Below are positions 34,818-43,447 of a stretch of DNA of 64,000 nt, one piece after another. Origin of the DNA: UBA9300 sp964577305. GTDB lineage: Bacteria; Bacteroidota; Bacteroidia; Bacteroidales; VadinHA17. The stretch is taken from the NCBI GenBank assembly GCA_964577305.1, contig CAZNYS010000006.1, positions 37,009 to 101,008 on the forward strand. The letters run 5' to 3'. Each line of letters opens with the position of its first letter. The first letter of the stretch is position 1. The position numbers and the translations under genes were made by a program. Under the pieces are notes generated by a model. It was not told the DNA's origin. It searched no databases and saw nothing but the letters and a program-made list of their open reading frames with translations.

Positions 34818-35366
34818 TTGGGCGTCACTTATAATATAAAGGCAATAAGAGCCGGAAATGAAAGTGAATTCCGGAAGTTAGTTGATGAGAATATGGATTG
34901 TATATATATGACGGCTTTCAGGATAGCAGCGGATGAAGATGACGCAAGGGATATTGTGCAGGATACATTCCTGAAAGTCTGGGAAAAACGAAAATCAATA
35001 AAGGATAATAAGTCTGTCACGTCATACATAAGGCGAATAGCTGTAAATAAATGTTATGACCTGCTGCGGAGGAGAAAAATAATGTACGGAACCAACAGAA
35101 CCGATAATAGATATTTGATGAATGAAATTGTGGGTAATGACCGGGCTGATTATAAGCTAAATAATGATGAAGCGATCTTAATCCTAAATACACTGGTATC
35201 AGGACTGAGCCCAAGGCAGAGGATAGTGTTTACTATGGTTGAAATCGAGGAACTCAGTCATGATGAAGTTGCTGAAATTACAGGGATGAGTAAAAATTCA
35301 ATAAAGAGTAATCTCAGACATGCCAGAAAGAAACTGGAAGGGTTTATAACAAAATATTTAAACTGA
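34818..35366 (+). CDS. ECF family RNA polymerase sigma factor
   Basis: The 182-residue protein has sigma region 2 (about 20-90: MTAFRIAADEDDARDIVQDTFLKVWEKR) and region 4 (about 125-175: LSPRQRIVFTMVEIEELSHDEVAEITGMSKNSIKSNLRHARKKL). The opening IKAIRAGNESEFRKLVDENM is standard. The best start is the TTG at 34818, because a stop lies just upstream in frame and the first ATG (codon 25) is within region 2. It is followed after seven bases by a small membrane protein and then by a lipoprotein, which suggests that these regulate or are regulated by the sigma factor. Confidence 0.9.
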   Translation: MGVTYNIKAIRAGNESEFRKLVDENMDCIYMTAFRIAADEDDARDIVQDTFLKVWEKRKSIKDNKSVTSYIRRIAVNKCYDLLRRRKIMYGTNRTDNRYLMNEIVGNDRADYKLNNDEAILILNTLVSGLSPRQRIVFTMVEIEELSHDEVAEITGMSKNSIKSNLRHARKKLEGFITKYLN

Positions 35367-35372
35367 AAAGAA

Positions 35373-35852
35373 ATGAAAGAACTCGACAGAATAGTAAAGC
35401 AATTAAAGTTACATAAACCCGAAATTGACGACAGGGAGTCTTTAAAGGAAAGTATTATGCACAATATAAGCAGTAAAAACAGGAGGCTTGATTATTTATT
35501 CGGGTGGACTGAAATTATCTGGTTACGAAGATCTCTGGCCGTTGCTTCCATAGTGATTGTAGCCGTGTTTATAGTACAACAATTATTCGTAATTAACAGG
35601 ATTGATAAACTCGAGAAACGGATGATAAGTTTCAACACTGAAAAAATACTTGAATACCAGAGGGAAAATGTAATTGTAAATTCAGTAATAATGAGAAATC
35701 CAGAGACAAAGCTGCTTGCTGACAGTATTAACATTTCCACAGATGATTTTCTAAACCTGATAAGAGAATACCGTGAACTGCAAAACAAATATGAAGAAAT
35801 AGTGGGATCAAAGATGAACGAAAGAAGCAATCGTGCTAAACAAAAATTATAA
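35373..35852 (+). CDS. Putative anti-sigma factor with one membrane segment
   Basis: The 159-residue protein is not a family I recognise by sequence. It has a short cytoplasmic N-terminus (about 1-50), a single membrane helix at about 53-72 (LAVASIVIVAVFIVQQLFVI) and a C-terminal part rich in charged helices (about 75-155). Position directly after an ECF sigma gene and the N-in single-pass layout are those of anti-sigma factors, so that role is an inference. The neighbouring lipoprotein gene starts four bases after its stop codon. Confidence 0.6.
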   Translation: MKELDRIVKQLKLHKPEIDDRESLKESIMHNISSKNRRLDYLFGWTEIIWLRRSLAVASIVIVAVFIVQQLFVINRIDKLEKRMISFNTEKILEYQRENVIVNSVIMRNPETKLLADSINISTDDFLNLIREYRELQNKYEEIVGSKMNERSNRAKQKL

Positions 35853-35855
35853 GCC

Positions 35856-36893
35856 ATGAAAAGAAAGATCAGTATAATTTTAGTAAGCTTTGTCATGTTG
35901 ATTATGTCTTCATGCGAAGAGCCTGATGCACTCGTGATAAATATAGTGCATAACGACGGATCAGTTACAAGGAAAATAATCCTGACCTTTACAAGGAATG
36001 AATTTGACCTGTATGACTGCCAGGTACCTGTTGACAGTACCTGGAATATTACCATGGATTATAATATCTCAGAAGAGGGAGATACGACGTATACGCTTAC
36101 CGCGGTGAAAGAATTTGAGTCTGTAGATGGGATAAACAGCCTTTATACAAATTATGAAGGTTCGAATCCCCACATGAAGAGAAAAGCTGAATTTCATAAA
36201 AAGTTCAGATGGTTTAACACGGTATACAGGTATACAGAGCATGTCGACAAAGCAATAAACGGATATCCACCTGAGGAATTTTTTACTGAAGAGGAACTGG
36301 ATTTCTTCTATATGCCTGAAAAACTGGCAGAAGCACGCCTGGAAGAAGCTGACAGCAGCCAGATAAAAGAAAACATTATAGAACCAATGGAGGAAAAATT
36401 TGATATATGGCTGGGGAGAAGCCTGGTAAAGGCAATGATTGGGAAGATAACCGATACAATAAGCATTAATCCTGAAATTGATTTAGATGTAAAGATATTG
36501 CAGGAGAAAGAGGAGGCAATTGCAGCATCATTGCTGATTTCAGATATGGATGAAGTGCATGTTATGGACAGCCTGCTGGGGGAAGGCTACTACGAATCAA
36601 ACAGAGTATTGCTGGATACTATCATGTCTGAGGTAGAAAAAGAGTTTGATGTTGCATTAAGTGCAGATGACTACCTGATACAGACTGTCATGCCTGGTGA
36701 ACTGGTAGCTACCAATGGTTATATAGATGAAGACGGGAATGTGGTTTGGGAGGTAGAAGGAGATGTAATACTTTCAGCTGATTATAATATGTGGGCAGAA
36801 TCAAAAGAAAGAAATACCTGGGCATGGATTGTAACGGCGATATTTGTTCTGTTTGTAATAAGTGGTTTGATAGTAAGAATATTCAGGAGGTGA
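35856..36893 (+). CDS. Protein with lipoprotein signal and C-terminal membrane anchor, function unknown
   Basis: The 345-residue product has a lipobox (LIMSSC, Cys about 19) and a second hydrophobic segment at the very C-terminus (WAWIVTAIFVLFVISGLIVRIFRR, about 322-345), followed by basic residues. The middle is acidic, with helices at 140-290 (DFFYMPEKLAEARLEEADSS). If both anchors are used, the domain is tethered at two points to the inner membrane. No known family is evident. It is the third gene after an ECF sigma gene and a single-pass protein (gaps of 7 and 4 bases), so a sensing or control role is a guess from context. Confidence 0.65.
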   Translation: MKRKISIILVSFVMLIMSSCEEPDALVINIVHNDGSVTRKIILTFTRNEFDLYDCQVPVDSTWNITMDYNISEEGDTTYTLTAVKEFESVDGINSLYTNYEGSNPHMKRKAEFHKKFRWFNTVYRYTEHVDKAINGYPPEEFFTEEELDFFYMPEKLAEARLEEADSSQIKENIIEPMEEKFDIWLGRSLVKAMIGKITDTISINPEIDLDVKILQEKEEAIAASLLISDMDEVHVMDSLLGEGYYESNRVLLDTIMSEVEKEFDVALSADDYLIQTVMPGELVATNGYIDEDGNVVWEVEGDVILSADYNMWAESKERNTWAWIVTAIFVLFVISGLIVRIFRR

Positions 36894-36923
36894 ATCAAAT
36901 CCACGCCATCTGTGCGAGTCAGG

Positions 36924-36943
36924 ATGAAATTCGCGTTAATTAG
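36924..36943 (+). repeat. Dispersed 20-mer, copy 1
   Basis: ATGAAATTCGCGTTAATTAG matches, with one difference, the reverse complement of 49494-49513, which abuts the MITE. Both copies lie downstream of a gene. Confidence 0.5.
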
Positions 36944-36982
36944 GCTTAATTAGTAATTGATAAATTAGTGTGACAAAGAAAA

Positions 36983-37007
36983 CGGCAGGCCCATGAAAAG
37001 CCTGCCG
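36983..37007 (-). terminator. Rho-independent terminator of the minus-strand ECF sigma gene
   Basis: CGGCAGGC and GCCTGCCG form an eight-pair GC-rich stem with a nine-base loop. Read on the minus strand, the stem is followed by TTTTCTTTG, a U-rich tail. It lies about 30 bases after the stop codon of the sigma gene. Confidence 0.8.
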
Positions 37008-37036
37008 CCGACATTAATTGGAAACTGACTGTTTAG

Positions 37037-37552
37037 CTAACGGTAATCATTAAGTAACTCCATTAGTTTCTTTCTGGTAAAGAAAATACGACTCTTTACT
37101 GTCCCTATTTTAAGATCTAATTTTTCTGCAATTTCTTTGTATTTGAAACCCTGTACATGCATTTTGAAAGGGATCTTAAAATCGTCCTCAAGACTGTCAA
37201 TTACTTTCTCCAATTCATCAAGCGAATATCTTGATTCGGGAGAGGAAAAACCTGAATCCTGTGGCAAGTTTAAAAAGTAAAGATCCTTTGAACTGTCAAT
37301 AATGGTGTTCTCCTTTACTGAACGCCTGTAATTATTGATGAAAGTATTCTTCATTATAGTAAAAACCCATGCCTTCAGGTTCGTGTAATCGACAAATTTA
37401 TCCTTGTAAGTAATAGCCTTCACGTAGGTGTCCTGCACAAGGTCCTCAGCCCTTGTGTAATCTGTTGTAAGACTCAGGGCAAACTTCATCATGTTGTCTT
37501 CAAGGCTTACCAGATTTTTATTGAATTCAACTGTGGTCATCGTTTTAATCAT
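37037..37552 (-). CDS. ECF family RNA polymerase sigma factor
   Basis: The 171-residue sigma factor has region 2 (about 25-85, FALSLTTDYTRAEDLVQDTYVKAITYKD, and NLKAWVFTIMKNTFINNYRR) and region 4 (about 120-168, LEDDFKIPFKMHVQGFKYKEIAEKLDLKIGTVKSRIFFTRKKL). A start at 37552 (MIKTM) or 37540 (MTTVEF) is possible. It has a strong own promoter and terminator and no anti-sigma gene beside it, so it may be an orphan or be regulated by supply. It is divergent from the lipase gene. Confidence 0.9.
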   Translation of the reverse strand: MIKTMTTVEFNKNLVSLEDNMMKFALSLTTDYTRAEDLVQDTYVKAITYKDKFVDYTNLKAWVFTIMKNTFINNYRRSVKENTIIDSSKDLYFLNLPQDSGFSSPESRYSLDELEKVIDSLEDDFKIPFKMHVQGFKYKEIAEKLDLKIGTVKSRIFFTRKKLMELLNDYR

Positions 37553-37572
37553 TTTGGGTGTTTAATCGATAT

Positions 37573-37603
37573 CAAAGATAAATGAATAATTTCGGATATA
37601 CAA
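37573..37603 (-). promoter_or_regulatory. Promoter of the minus-strand ECF sigma gene
   Basis: On the minus strand TTG (37603-37601), a 20-base spacer and TATCTTTG (37580-37573) match the -33/-7 Bacteroidota promoter. The inferred start is about 10 to 15 bases before the ATG. Confidence 0.6.
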
Positions 37604-37812
37604 GTCCTAATATCCTTAATAATCACATTAAGGGCATCTGGTCTAAATTAAGTATTTTATGTAAAACACAGATAATCAGAAATAAATAGAGAGAGATATA
37701 TAGTAAAATTAAATTTTTTCTAAATAAAGATTTTTGAAATTTCACTTTTATGGGTTTCTTGTGTTATAATAATAACATAGAAACTCAGTTAGAAATCGCA
37801 TATTTTAAGAAC

Positions 37813-37888
37813 TGTCATTCTGATTAGTAGCGAGGACTGCTCGGTTCCAGTATTCCATGGACCCGTGGTGTTTTAACTCAGAATAACA
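37813..37888. repeat. Imperfect 11-bp inverted repeat TGTCATTCTGA in the ECF-lipase gap
   Basis: TGTCATTCTGA (37813-37823) and TCAGAATAACA (37878-37888) pair at 10 of 11 positions around 54 bases. The rest of the 395-base gap (37553-37947) is AT-rich with the ECF promoter at one end and no ORF or RNA gene that I can support. Confidence 0.5.
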
Positions 37889-37947
37889 ATTAAGTATCTT
37901 CATAAATATCTTTTCATTATATTTAAATAAATAATCAGGAATGCTTA

Positions 37948-38778
37948 ATGAATATAAGAATTAAACCTGAAAACACAGATGATCTCTATGGTATTTATTT
38001 ACCTGTGGTGAATGCCAGGGCATGCATTATACTGGTACATGGACTTGGAGAACATATAAACAGGTATAAAAGCATGGCCGAATATTTTAATGATAATTAT
38101 TATTCTTTCATAGGTGTAGATCTGCCTGGTCATGGCAGGTCTCCCGGGAAAAGAGGGCATATAAAGAATTTCGGGCAATATAATAGAATAATATCAGCAA
38201 TGGCTGAATTTGCACGGAAGAGGGAAGGGGATATACCTTTAGTATTATACGGTCATAGCCTTGGAGGAAGTATTGCACTCAAATACCTGCTGGATAATAA
38301 TAACATTGAAATGGGAATAATCACCTCGCCCTGGCTAAAATTAAACTTTGAGCCGCCAAGGTTCAAAGTAATTCTCGCATCCCTGGTAAGCAGAATATTA
38401 CCTTCACTGCTTCAACCATCAGGATTGGACCCCGAAAATATCTGTACTGATAAAAACGTGGTTAATGAATACAGGTCAGACCCCCATGTTCATTCAAAGA
38501 TATCGGTGAGTCTTTTTGCCTCTGCAGCAGATAATGCGGCAAGACTACTAAAATGCAAAAATGAACTGAAAACACCGGTGCTTTTGATACACAGCGAAAA
38601 AGACAGGATAACATCTGCAGAAGGATCGGTTATTTTTGCAGGAAACAACAGCATGGCAGATCTAAAAATCTGGAAGGAAGGATATCATGAATTACATAAC
38701 GAGATTTTCAGGGATGAAGTCCTTTCATATATTATTAAATGGTTAGAAAAACAGCATGGAATTCAGAACAAAGATTGA
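37948..38778 (+). CDS. Alpha/beta hydrolase, monoacylglycerol lipase-like
   Basis: The 276-residue cytosolic enzyme has no signal peptide. It carries the oxyanion motif LVHGLGEHINRY (about 29-40), the characteristic VDLPGHGRSPGKRGHI (about 60-75) and the nucleophile Ser104 in YGHSLGGS; the acid and base appear in LLIHSEKDRITSAEGS and EGYHELHNE. It fits the lysophospholipase/monoacylglycerol lipase group. It overlaps the GSCFA gene by 23 bases, so the two are translationally linked. Confidence 0.88.
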   Translation: MNIRIKPENTDDLYGIYLPVVNARACIILVHGLGEHINRYKSMAEYFNDNYYSFIGVDLPGHGRSPGKRGHIKNFGQYNRIISAMAEFARKREGDIPLVLYGHSLGGSIALKYLLDNNNIEMGIITSPWLKLNFEPPRFKVILASLVSRILPSLLQPSGLDPENICTDKNVVNEYRSDPHVHSKISVSLFASAADNAARLLKCKNELKTPVLLIHSEKDRITSAEGSVIFAGNNSMADLKIWKEGYHELHNEIFRDEVLSYIIKWLEKQHGIQNKD

Positions 38779-39745
38779 AACGGACTCTGCCAAACAAAAG
38801 ATCGGGTATGATACACCGGTGATGTTTGTTGGATCATGTTTTGCAGGTGAGATAGGACGTCAATTTTCTTATGGCAAAATGGATGTTCTAATAAACCCCT
38901 TCGGTGTTTTATATAATCCTTTATCAACAGCCAGGGCACTTGAATTGATAATGGGAAACAGGGTCTTCAGTAAGGAGGATCTTTACTGTTACGATAACAA
39001 GTACCTCAGTTTCTATCATGATACAAGCTTTTCCTCAAGGGATAACACTAAGAGCCTGGTAAAAATAAACCGTTCTATTTCAGAAGCCCGCAGCTTCCTG
39101 TCAGGCGCCTCTTTCCTCTTTGTTACCTTTGGAACAGCCTGGGTTTACAGATGGAAGGAAAATAATGAAATTGTGGCTAATTGCCATAAAATACCCGCTG
39201 CAAGGTTCTCCAGGCATCTATTAAAAACAAAGGATATTGTAACCAGCTGGCAAAAGCTGGTCTCAGAACTGAAGAATTTCAATAAGCGTTTAAATATAGT
39301 ATTCACAGTGAGTCCAGTGAGGCACCTTAAGGACGGAGCCCATGGTAACCAGCTTAGTAAATCCATACTCACCCTGGCAATTGATGAATTAATATCTGCC
39401 AACATTGAACTTTCATACTTCCCTTCTTACGAAATAATGCTTGATGAATTAAGAGATTACAGGTTCTATAAAAAGGACATGGTACATCCTTCTGATACTG
39501 CAATCGAATATATCTGGGAAAGATTCAGGGAAACTTATTTTACCTCTGACGCAGTCAGTATTTATGATCGTGTAGCAAAAATAACGGAAGCAATGAGGCA
39601 TAAAATCACTGATGATAATACTGAAAGCATTCAGAAATTCAGAAACTCAATGCTGGACAGGATCAAAAAGATCAGTAATGATTATCCATTTGTTAATCTA
39701 GGTGAGGAAGAAAATTATTTCAATAATATTATTTCAGAAGAATAA
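38756..39745 (+). CDS. GSCFA domain protein
   Basis: The 329-residue protein carries the name-giving motif at about 26-30 (VMFVGSCFAGEIGRQ), then FGVLYNPLSTARAL (about 50-63), TFGTAWVY (about 124) and FTVSPVRHLKDGAHGNQLSK near 185. A conserved HPSDTAIEYIW lies near 244. The GSCFA family is related to SGNH hydrolases: the Ser follows Gly and the later His could complete a triad. The substrate is not known. The start codon overlaps the lipase gene by 23 bases, suggesting a shared function. Confidence 0.9.
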   Translation: MEFRTKIETDSAKQKIGYDTPVMFVGSCFAGEIGRQFSYGKMDVLINPFGVLYNPLSTARALELIMGNRVFSKEDLYCYDNKYLSFYHDTSFSSRDNTKSLVKINRSISEARSFLSGASFLFVTFGTAWVYRWKENNEIVANCHKIPAARFSRHLLKTKDIVTSWQKLVSELKNFNKRLNIVFTVSPVRHLKDGAHGNQLSKSILTLAIDELISANIELSYFPSYEIMLDELRDYRFYKKDMVHPSDTAIEYIWERFRETYFTSDAVSIYDRVAKITEAMRHKITDDNTESIQKFRNSMLDRIKKISNDYPFVNLGEEENYFNNIISEE

Positions 39746-39816
39746 ACTATTTGTCTAAGTAGGTGTTTTAAATATTAAACAAATGTTGAACACTTTAAAC
39801 TTTATACAAAAAGAGT

Positions 39817-42249
39817 ATGAGCGGAAGCTACAAAAAGGCCGTGAAAAATGTCAGTACTGTCAGGAAAACTATCCTTGCAATACTATTGCTCTTTTTCTTG
39901 ATTCCGGTCATGTCGCAGGACAGGCAGGGGAAAATCAAGGGACGGGTTATTAATGCGGCAACCAATGAGGGAGTCCCTTTTGCCACGGTGGTAATAGTTG
40001 GCACCACCACAGGGGCAATGACAGATTTTGATGGTAATTTTACCTTTACCGGGATAGAACCCGGGTACTTACAGTTAAAGGCCTCTTCAGTTGGATTTGA
40101 AGCCTATGTTTCAAATTCATTCCTTGTTACGAGGGATAAGACTCTATCAATAGACCTGCCTTTAAATGAATCAGTTGTAGGCATTGATGACGTGGTAATA
40201 AAGGCATCATCATTCAGGAAAAAGCTGGAGTCTCCTGTTTCTGTCCGTATAATTGGAATCCAGGAGATTGAAAAAAACCCGGGAGGCAACAGGGACATCT
40301 CAAAAGTAATCCAGTCATTTCCTGGTGTTGCTTCCACTCCTGCATACAGGAATGACGTTATAGTCAGGGGAGGTGGGCCAAACGAGAACAGGTTTTATCT
40401 TGACGAGATAGAAATACCTTACTTGAACCATTTTTCAACACAGGGGGCTTCTGGTGGACCTGTTGGTATTATCAATGTTGATTTTATCAGGGAGCTTAAT
40501 TTTTACTCGGGGGCTTTTCCTGCTTCACGTGGTAATGCCATGAGTTCTGTATTGAGTTTCAGGCAGGTTGACGGTAATGATGAAAGGATGAAATACAGGG
40601 CAACAATAGGTGCTTCAGACCTGGGATTAACAATTGATGGTCCGTCAGGTAAGAACAGCACACTTATAATGTCAGCAAGAAGATCATACCTGCAATTTTT
40701 GTTCAGTGCCATCGGACTGCCATTCCTTCCAACATACAATGATTTTCAGTTTAAGCATAAGACCAGGATTTCAGATAAGGGAGAACTGACAATCCTTGGA
40801 ATAGGCGCTCTTGATAATTTTGAACTGAACAAAGAAGCTAATGAGACAGACTACCAGCGATATATACTGGACTATATTCCTGTCCAGAACCAATACAGTT
40901 ATACTTTCGGGATTAAATACAAACATTTCAGGGATAATGGTTATGATACATGGATACTCAGCAGGAGCTATCTGAATAACCGACAGTACAAGTATGCAGG
41001 GAATATAGAAGTTGATTCACTAAAGGTCTTTGACTATGTCTCTGGTGAAGGCGAGAATAAGTTCAGGTATGAAAGGAACAGCCAGTTTGCCAATGGGTTA
41101 AAGCTTGAATATGGACTGTCATATGAGAATGCCCTCTACAGGAATTCAACCCTTCAAAAATTGTATGTAGACAATTCGATACAGACAATTGATTATGATA
41201 TATCAATCAGGTTGAATAAATATGCCGCTTTCGGGCAGATTTCAAATACTTTCTTCAACAACCGTTTGAACCTGTCGTTTGGGATAAGGGCCGAAGGGGT
41301 TGATTATACAGCGAACATGGCGAATCCATTAAATAACCTCTCTCCAAGATTTTCACTTTCATATAATTTAAGTGATTTGCTCAGCTTCAATTTCAACACG
41401 GGAAGGTTTGTACAGATACCTCCTTACACCACCATGGGATATGCTGATGAGAATGGCAGTTTTATAAATAAGGAGAATGGCCTTAAGTATATTAAGAGTG
41501 ATCATATTGTTGCCGGATTTGAGTATCTACCAAATGAGTCAATACAGATTACAATTGAAGGTTTTTACAAGAAATATTCAGATTATCCTTTTTCAGTGAG
41601 AGATTCGATACCACTGGCCAGCAAGAGTGCAGATTTTGGAACATTTGGTGATGAGGAAGTATTATCAATATCTGAAGGACGAGCTTACGGGCTTGAGTTT
41701 CTGGGAAGGATCAAAAACCTGAAAAATACCAATCTCGTGCTTTCATACACTCTTGTCAGGAGTGAGTTCAAGAATCTTGAGGATGACTATATCCCGACAT
41801 CATGGGATAATAAGCACCTTTTTAATCTTACCGCAACAAGAAAATTCAAGAGTGATTGGGAGATAGGTATCAAGTGGAGGTTTATAGGGGGTTCTCCATA
41901 CACCCCATGGGACCTTGAGAAATCGTCAAACAAGCTGGCATGGGATATACAGGGTCGTAGTTACCTCGATTATGCACTCTTTAACTCCGAAAGGCTAAAG
42001 GCTTTTCACCAGCTTGATATAAGGGTAGATAAAGCATTCTATTTTAACAGATGGACCTTAATGATATATGCCGATGTACAGAATGTATATAATTTCAAGG
42101 CTGATCAGCCACCTATACTCGTAAGGGAGACTGATGATAATAATATCCCGCTCACTGATCCCGAAAACCCTGACAGGTATCTGTTGAAATATATCGTAAG
42201 CGAAGCAGGAACGGTTCTTCCGACAATAGGTATAATAATTGAATTTTAA
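39817..42249 (+). CDS. TonB-dependent receptor with CarboxypepD_reg-like domain
   Basis: The 810-residue outer-membrane receptor starts with a signal peptide ending about residue 33 (LIPVMSQ). A CarboxypepD_reg-like beta sandwich follows (about 40-120, GRVINAATNEGVPFATVVIVG), then a plug domain (about 145-240, SFPGVASTPAYRNDVIVRGG) and a 22-strand-type barrel ending in Phe (IGIIIEF). It imports a large or scarce substrate using TonB energy. No SusD-like gene follows; instead a lipoprotein gene starts 12 bases later, so the pair may act together. Substrate is unknown. Confidence 0.93.
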   Translation: MSGSYKKAVKNVSTVRKTILAILLLFFLIPVMSQDRQGKIKGRVINAATNEGVPFATVVIVGTTTGAMTDFDGNFTFTGIEPGYLQLKASSVGFEAYVSNSFLVTRDKTLSIDLPLNESVVGIDDVVIKASSFRKKLESPVSVRIIGIQEIEKNPGGNRDISKVIQSFPGVASTPAYRNDVIVRGGGPNENRFYLDEIEIPYLNHFSTQGASGGPVGIINVDFIRELNFYSGAFPASRGNAMSSVLSFRQVDGNDERMKYRATIGASDLGLTIDGPSGKNSTLIMSARRSYLQFLFSAIGLPFLPTYNDFQFKHKTRISDKGELTILGIGALDNFELNKEANETDYQRYILDYIPVQNQYSYTFGIKYKHFRDNGYDTWILSRSYLNNRQYKYAGNIEVDSLKVFDYVSGEGENKFRYERNSQFANGLKLEYGLSYENALYRNSTLQKLYVDNSIQTIDYDISIRLNKYAAFGQISNTFFNNRLNLSFGIRAEGVDYTANMANPLNNLSPRFSLSYNLSDLLSFNFNTGRFVQIPPYTTMGYADENGSFINKENGLKYIKSDHIVAGFEYLPNESIQITIEGFYKKYSDYPFSVRDSIPLASKSADFGTFGDEEVLSISEGRAYGLEFLGRIKNLKNTNLVLSYTLVRSEFKNLEDDYIPTSWDNKHLFNLTATRKFKSDWEIGIKWRFIGGSPYTPWDLEKSSNKLAWDIQGRSYLDYALFNSERLKAFHQLDIRVDKAFYFNRWTLMIYADVQNVYNFKADQPPILVRETDDNNIPLTDPENPDRYLLKYIVSEAGTVLPTIGIIIEF

Positions 42250-42261
42250 TTAACAGCGAAA

Positions 42262-43017
42262 ATGAAGAATTTATTTGCTATACTTCTCGTTTTATCTGTA
42301 TCATATTCATGTTCAGTTAAACAACAACAATCTTGTGTTTCCGATGAGGAAGAGATTTACTATTTCACAAATAATGAAGAAAGCCAGGGTCCATGGATTA
42401 CAGTTGAGTTTCAGCGAGGAGAGTCGTTTTATTATCCCTTAATGGCTATCTGGCTGGAAGATCTGGAAGGTGAATATATCCAGACACTCTTTGTTCCCAA
42501 GTCGATAGCTACTTCAGTATTTCGTTTTGGAAAGGTAGAAGATGGTAAGTGGGAAGCAGGTATCAGGCGCTGGCCCCAGACACTCCCTTACTGGGCCCAT
42601 AAAAGAAATATCAAAGCTTCTGATGGTTTATATATGCCTGATCCTGATTCACCGGTACCTGATGCTTATAGCGGAGCCACTCCCACTACAGGCTTCGTGA
42701 TGTCAGCCAGGACAGATAACCCTGTTGAAAGGCCCCTGAAGGTATTGCTGGAGGTAAATCAGAACTGGGACTGGAACGAGTACTGGACCAATGATAAATT
42801 TCCCGGTGATGAATATTACAAGAGATCATGTCAGCCTGCAATTGTTTATGAGGGTATTATCGATCCTGCGATGCCGGGAAGGGAGGTGGTTATGCAGCCT
42901 AAAGGACACAGTCACCCATCCGGTGCAACGGGAGAGCTTTTTGATGATTTAAGCACATTAACTACAGCACTGAGTATTGCTGATTCAATAATTGTTTACA
43001 TGGGGAAGGTGAAATGA
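42262..43017 (+). CDS. Lipoprotein partner of the TonB receptor (DUF2271-like)
   Basis: The 251-residue product has a lipobox (SYSC, Cys about 17). A beta-rich domain follows that reminds me of DUF2271 proteins: PLMAIWLEDLEGEYIQTLFV (about 61-80), KWEAGIRRWPQTLPYW (about 98-113), and DAYSGATPTTGFV near 140, then EVNQNWDWNEYWT. The family match is from memory and moderate. It starts 12 bases after the TonB receptor stop codon. The pair converges with the T9SS-tail gene, separated by two bases. Confidence 0.6.
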   Translation: MKNLFAILLVLSVSYSCSVKQQQSCVSDEEEIYYFTNNEESQGPWITVEFQRGESFYYPLMAIWLEDLEGEYIQTLFVPKSIATSVFRFGKVEDGKWEAGIRRWPQTLPYWAHKRNIKASDGLYMPDPDSPVPDAYSGATPTTGFVMSARTDNPVERPLKVLLEVNQNWDWNEYWTNDKFPGDEYYKRSCQPAIVYEGIIDPAMPGREVVMQPKGHSHPSGATGELFDDLSTLTTALSIADSIIVYMGKVK

Positions 43018-43019
43018 CA

Positions 43020-43397
43020 CTATCTTGAATCGATAAGTATCTTTTTAACCGTGCGGGTTTTGTCTTCAAACTCAATGGTAACAAGGTATATTCCTTTCTG
43101 AACATCCGAGAAACTAATTTCAGCCCTGTTGCGTGGATAATTGTACTTTTCCCTTGTAGTTTCCTGGCCTATAATATTCGTAAGCCTTATAAATACAAAT
43201 GCTTTATCGCTGGTTATGGTGAAGCGGTTATTTGTGACTGGAACGGGGAAAATCTTTGTATTTGTATCTTCATTAAAAGAATTTTCAAGCAATGATTTAT
43301 TTTCCCCGGCAGTATTTTTCTCGACTGTCTGGCCTGTTGACAGTTCCAAGCTCATGAATATTAATAATATGCAAAGTACAATTACCCGCATTTGCAA
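43020..43397 (-). CDS. Small secreted protein with a T9SS type A sorting tail
   Basis: The 125-residue product has a signal peptide (MQMRVIVLCILLIFMSLELSTGQ) and, from about residue 47, a T9SS type A C-terminal domain: KIFPVPVTNNRFTI, FIRLTNIIGQE, then ISFSDVQKGIYLVTIEFEDK and KKILI. Between the two there are only about 25 residues, so almost nothing but the secretion tail is present. Members of the family are sent across the outer membrane by the type IX system. Either it is a small secreted peptide or a remnant of a larger gene. Confidence 0.85.
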   Translation of the reverse strand: MQMRVIVLCILLIFMSLELSTGQTVEKNTAGENKSLLENSFNEDTNTKIFPVPVTNNRFTITSDKAFVFIRLTNIIGQETTREKYNYPRNRAEISFSDVQKGIYLVTIEFEDKTRTVKKILIDSR

Positions 43398-43447
43398 TTC
43401 GGATTTTTTTGATTTATACGCAAATATCGTGCTAAAGATACAAATTT

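Noticed and set aside
39817..43017. SusC/SusD-type polysaccharide utilisation locus
   Set aside because: The receptor is 810 residues, shorter than SusC, and the following lipoprotein lacks SusD features; no glycoside hydrolase is near.
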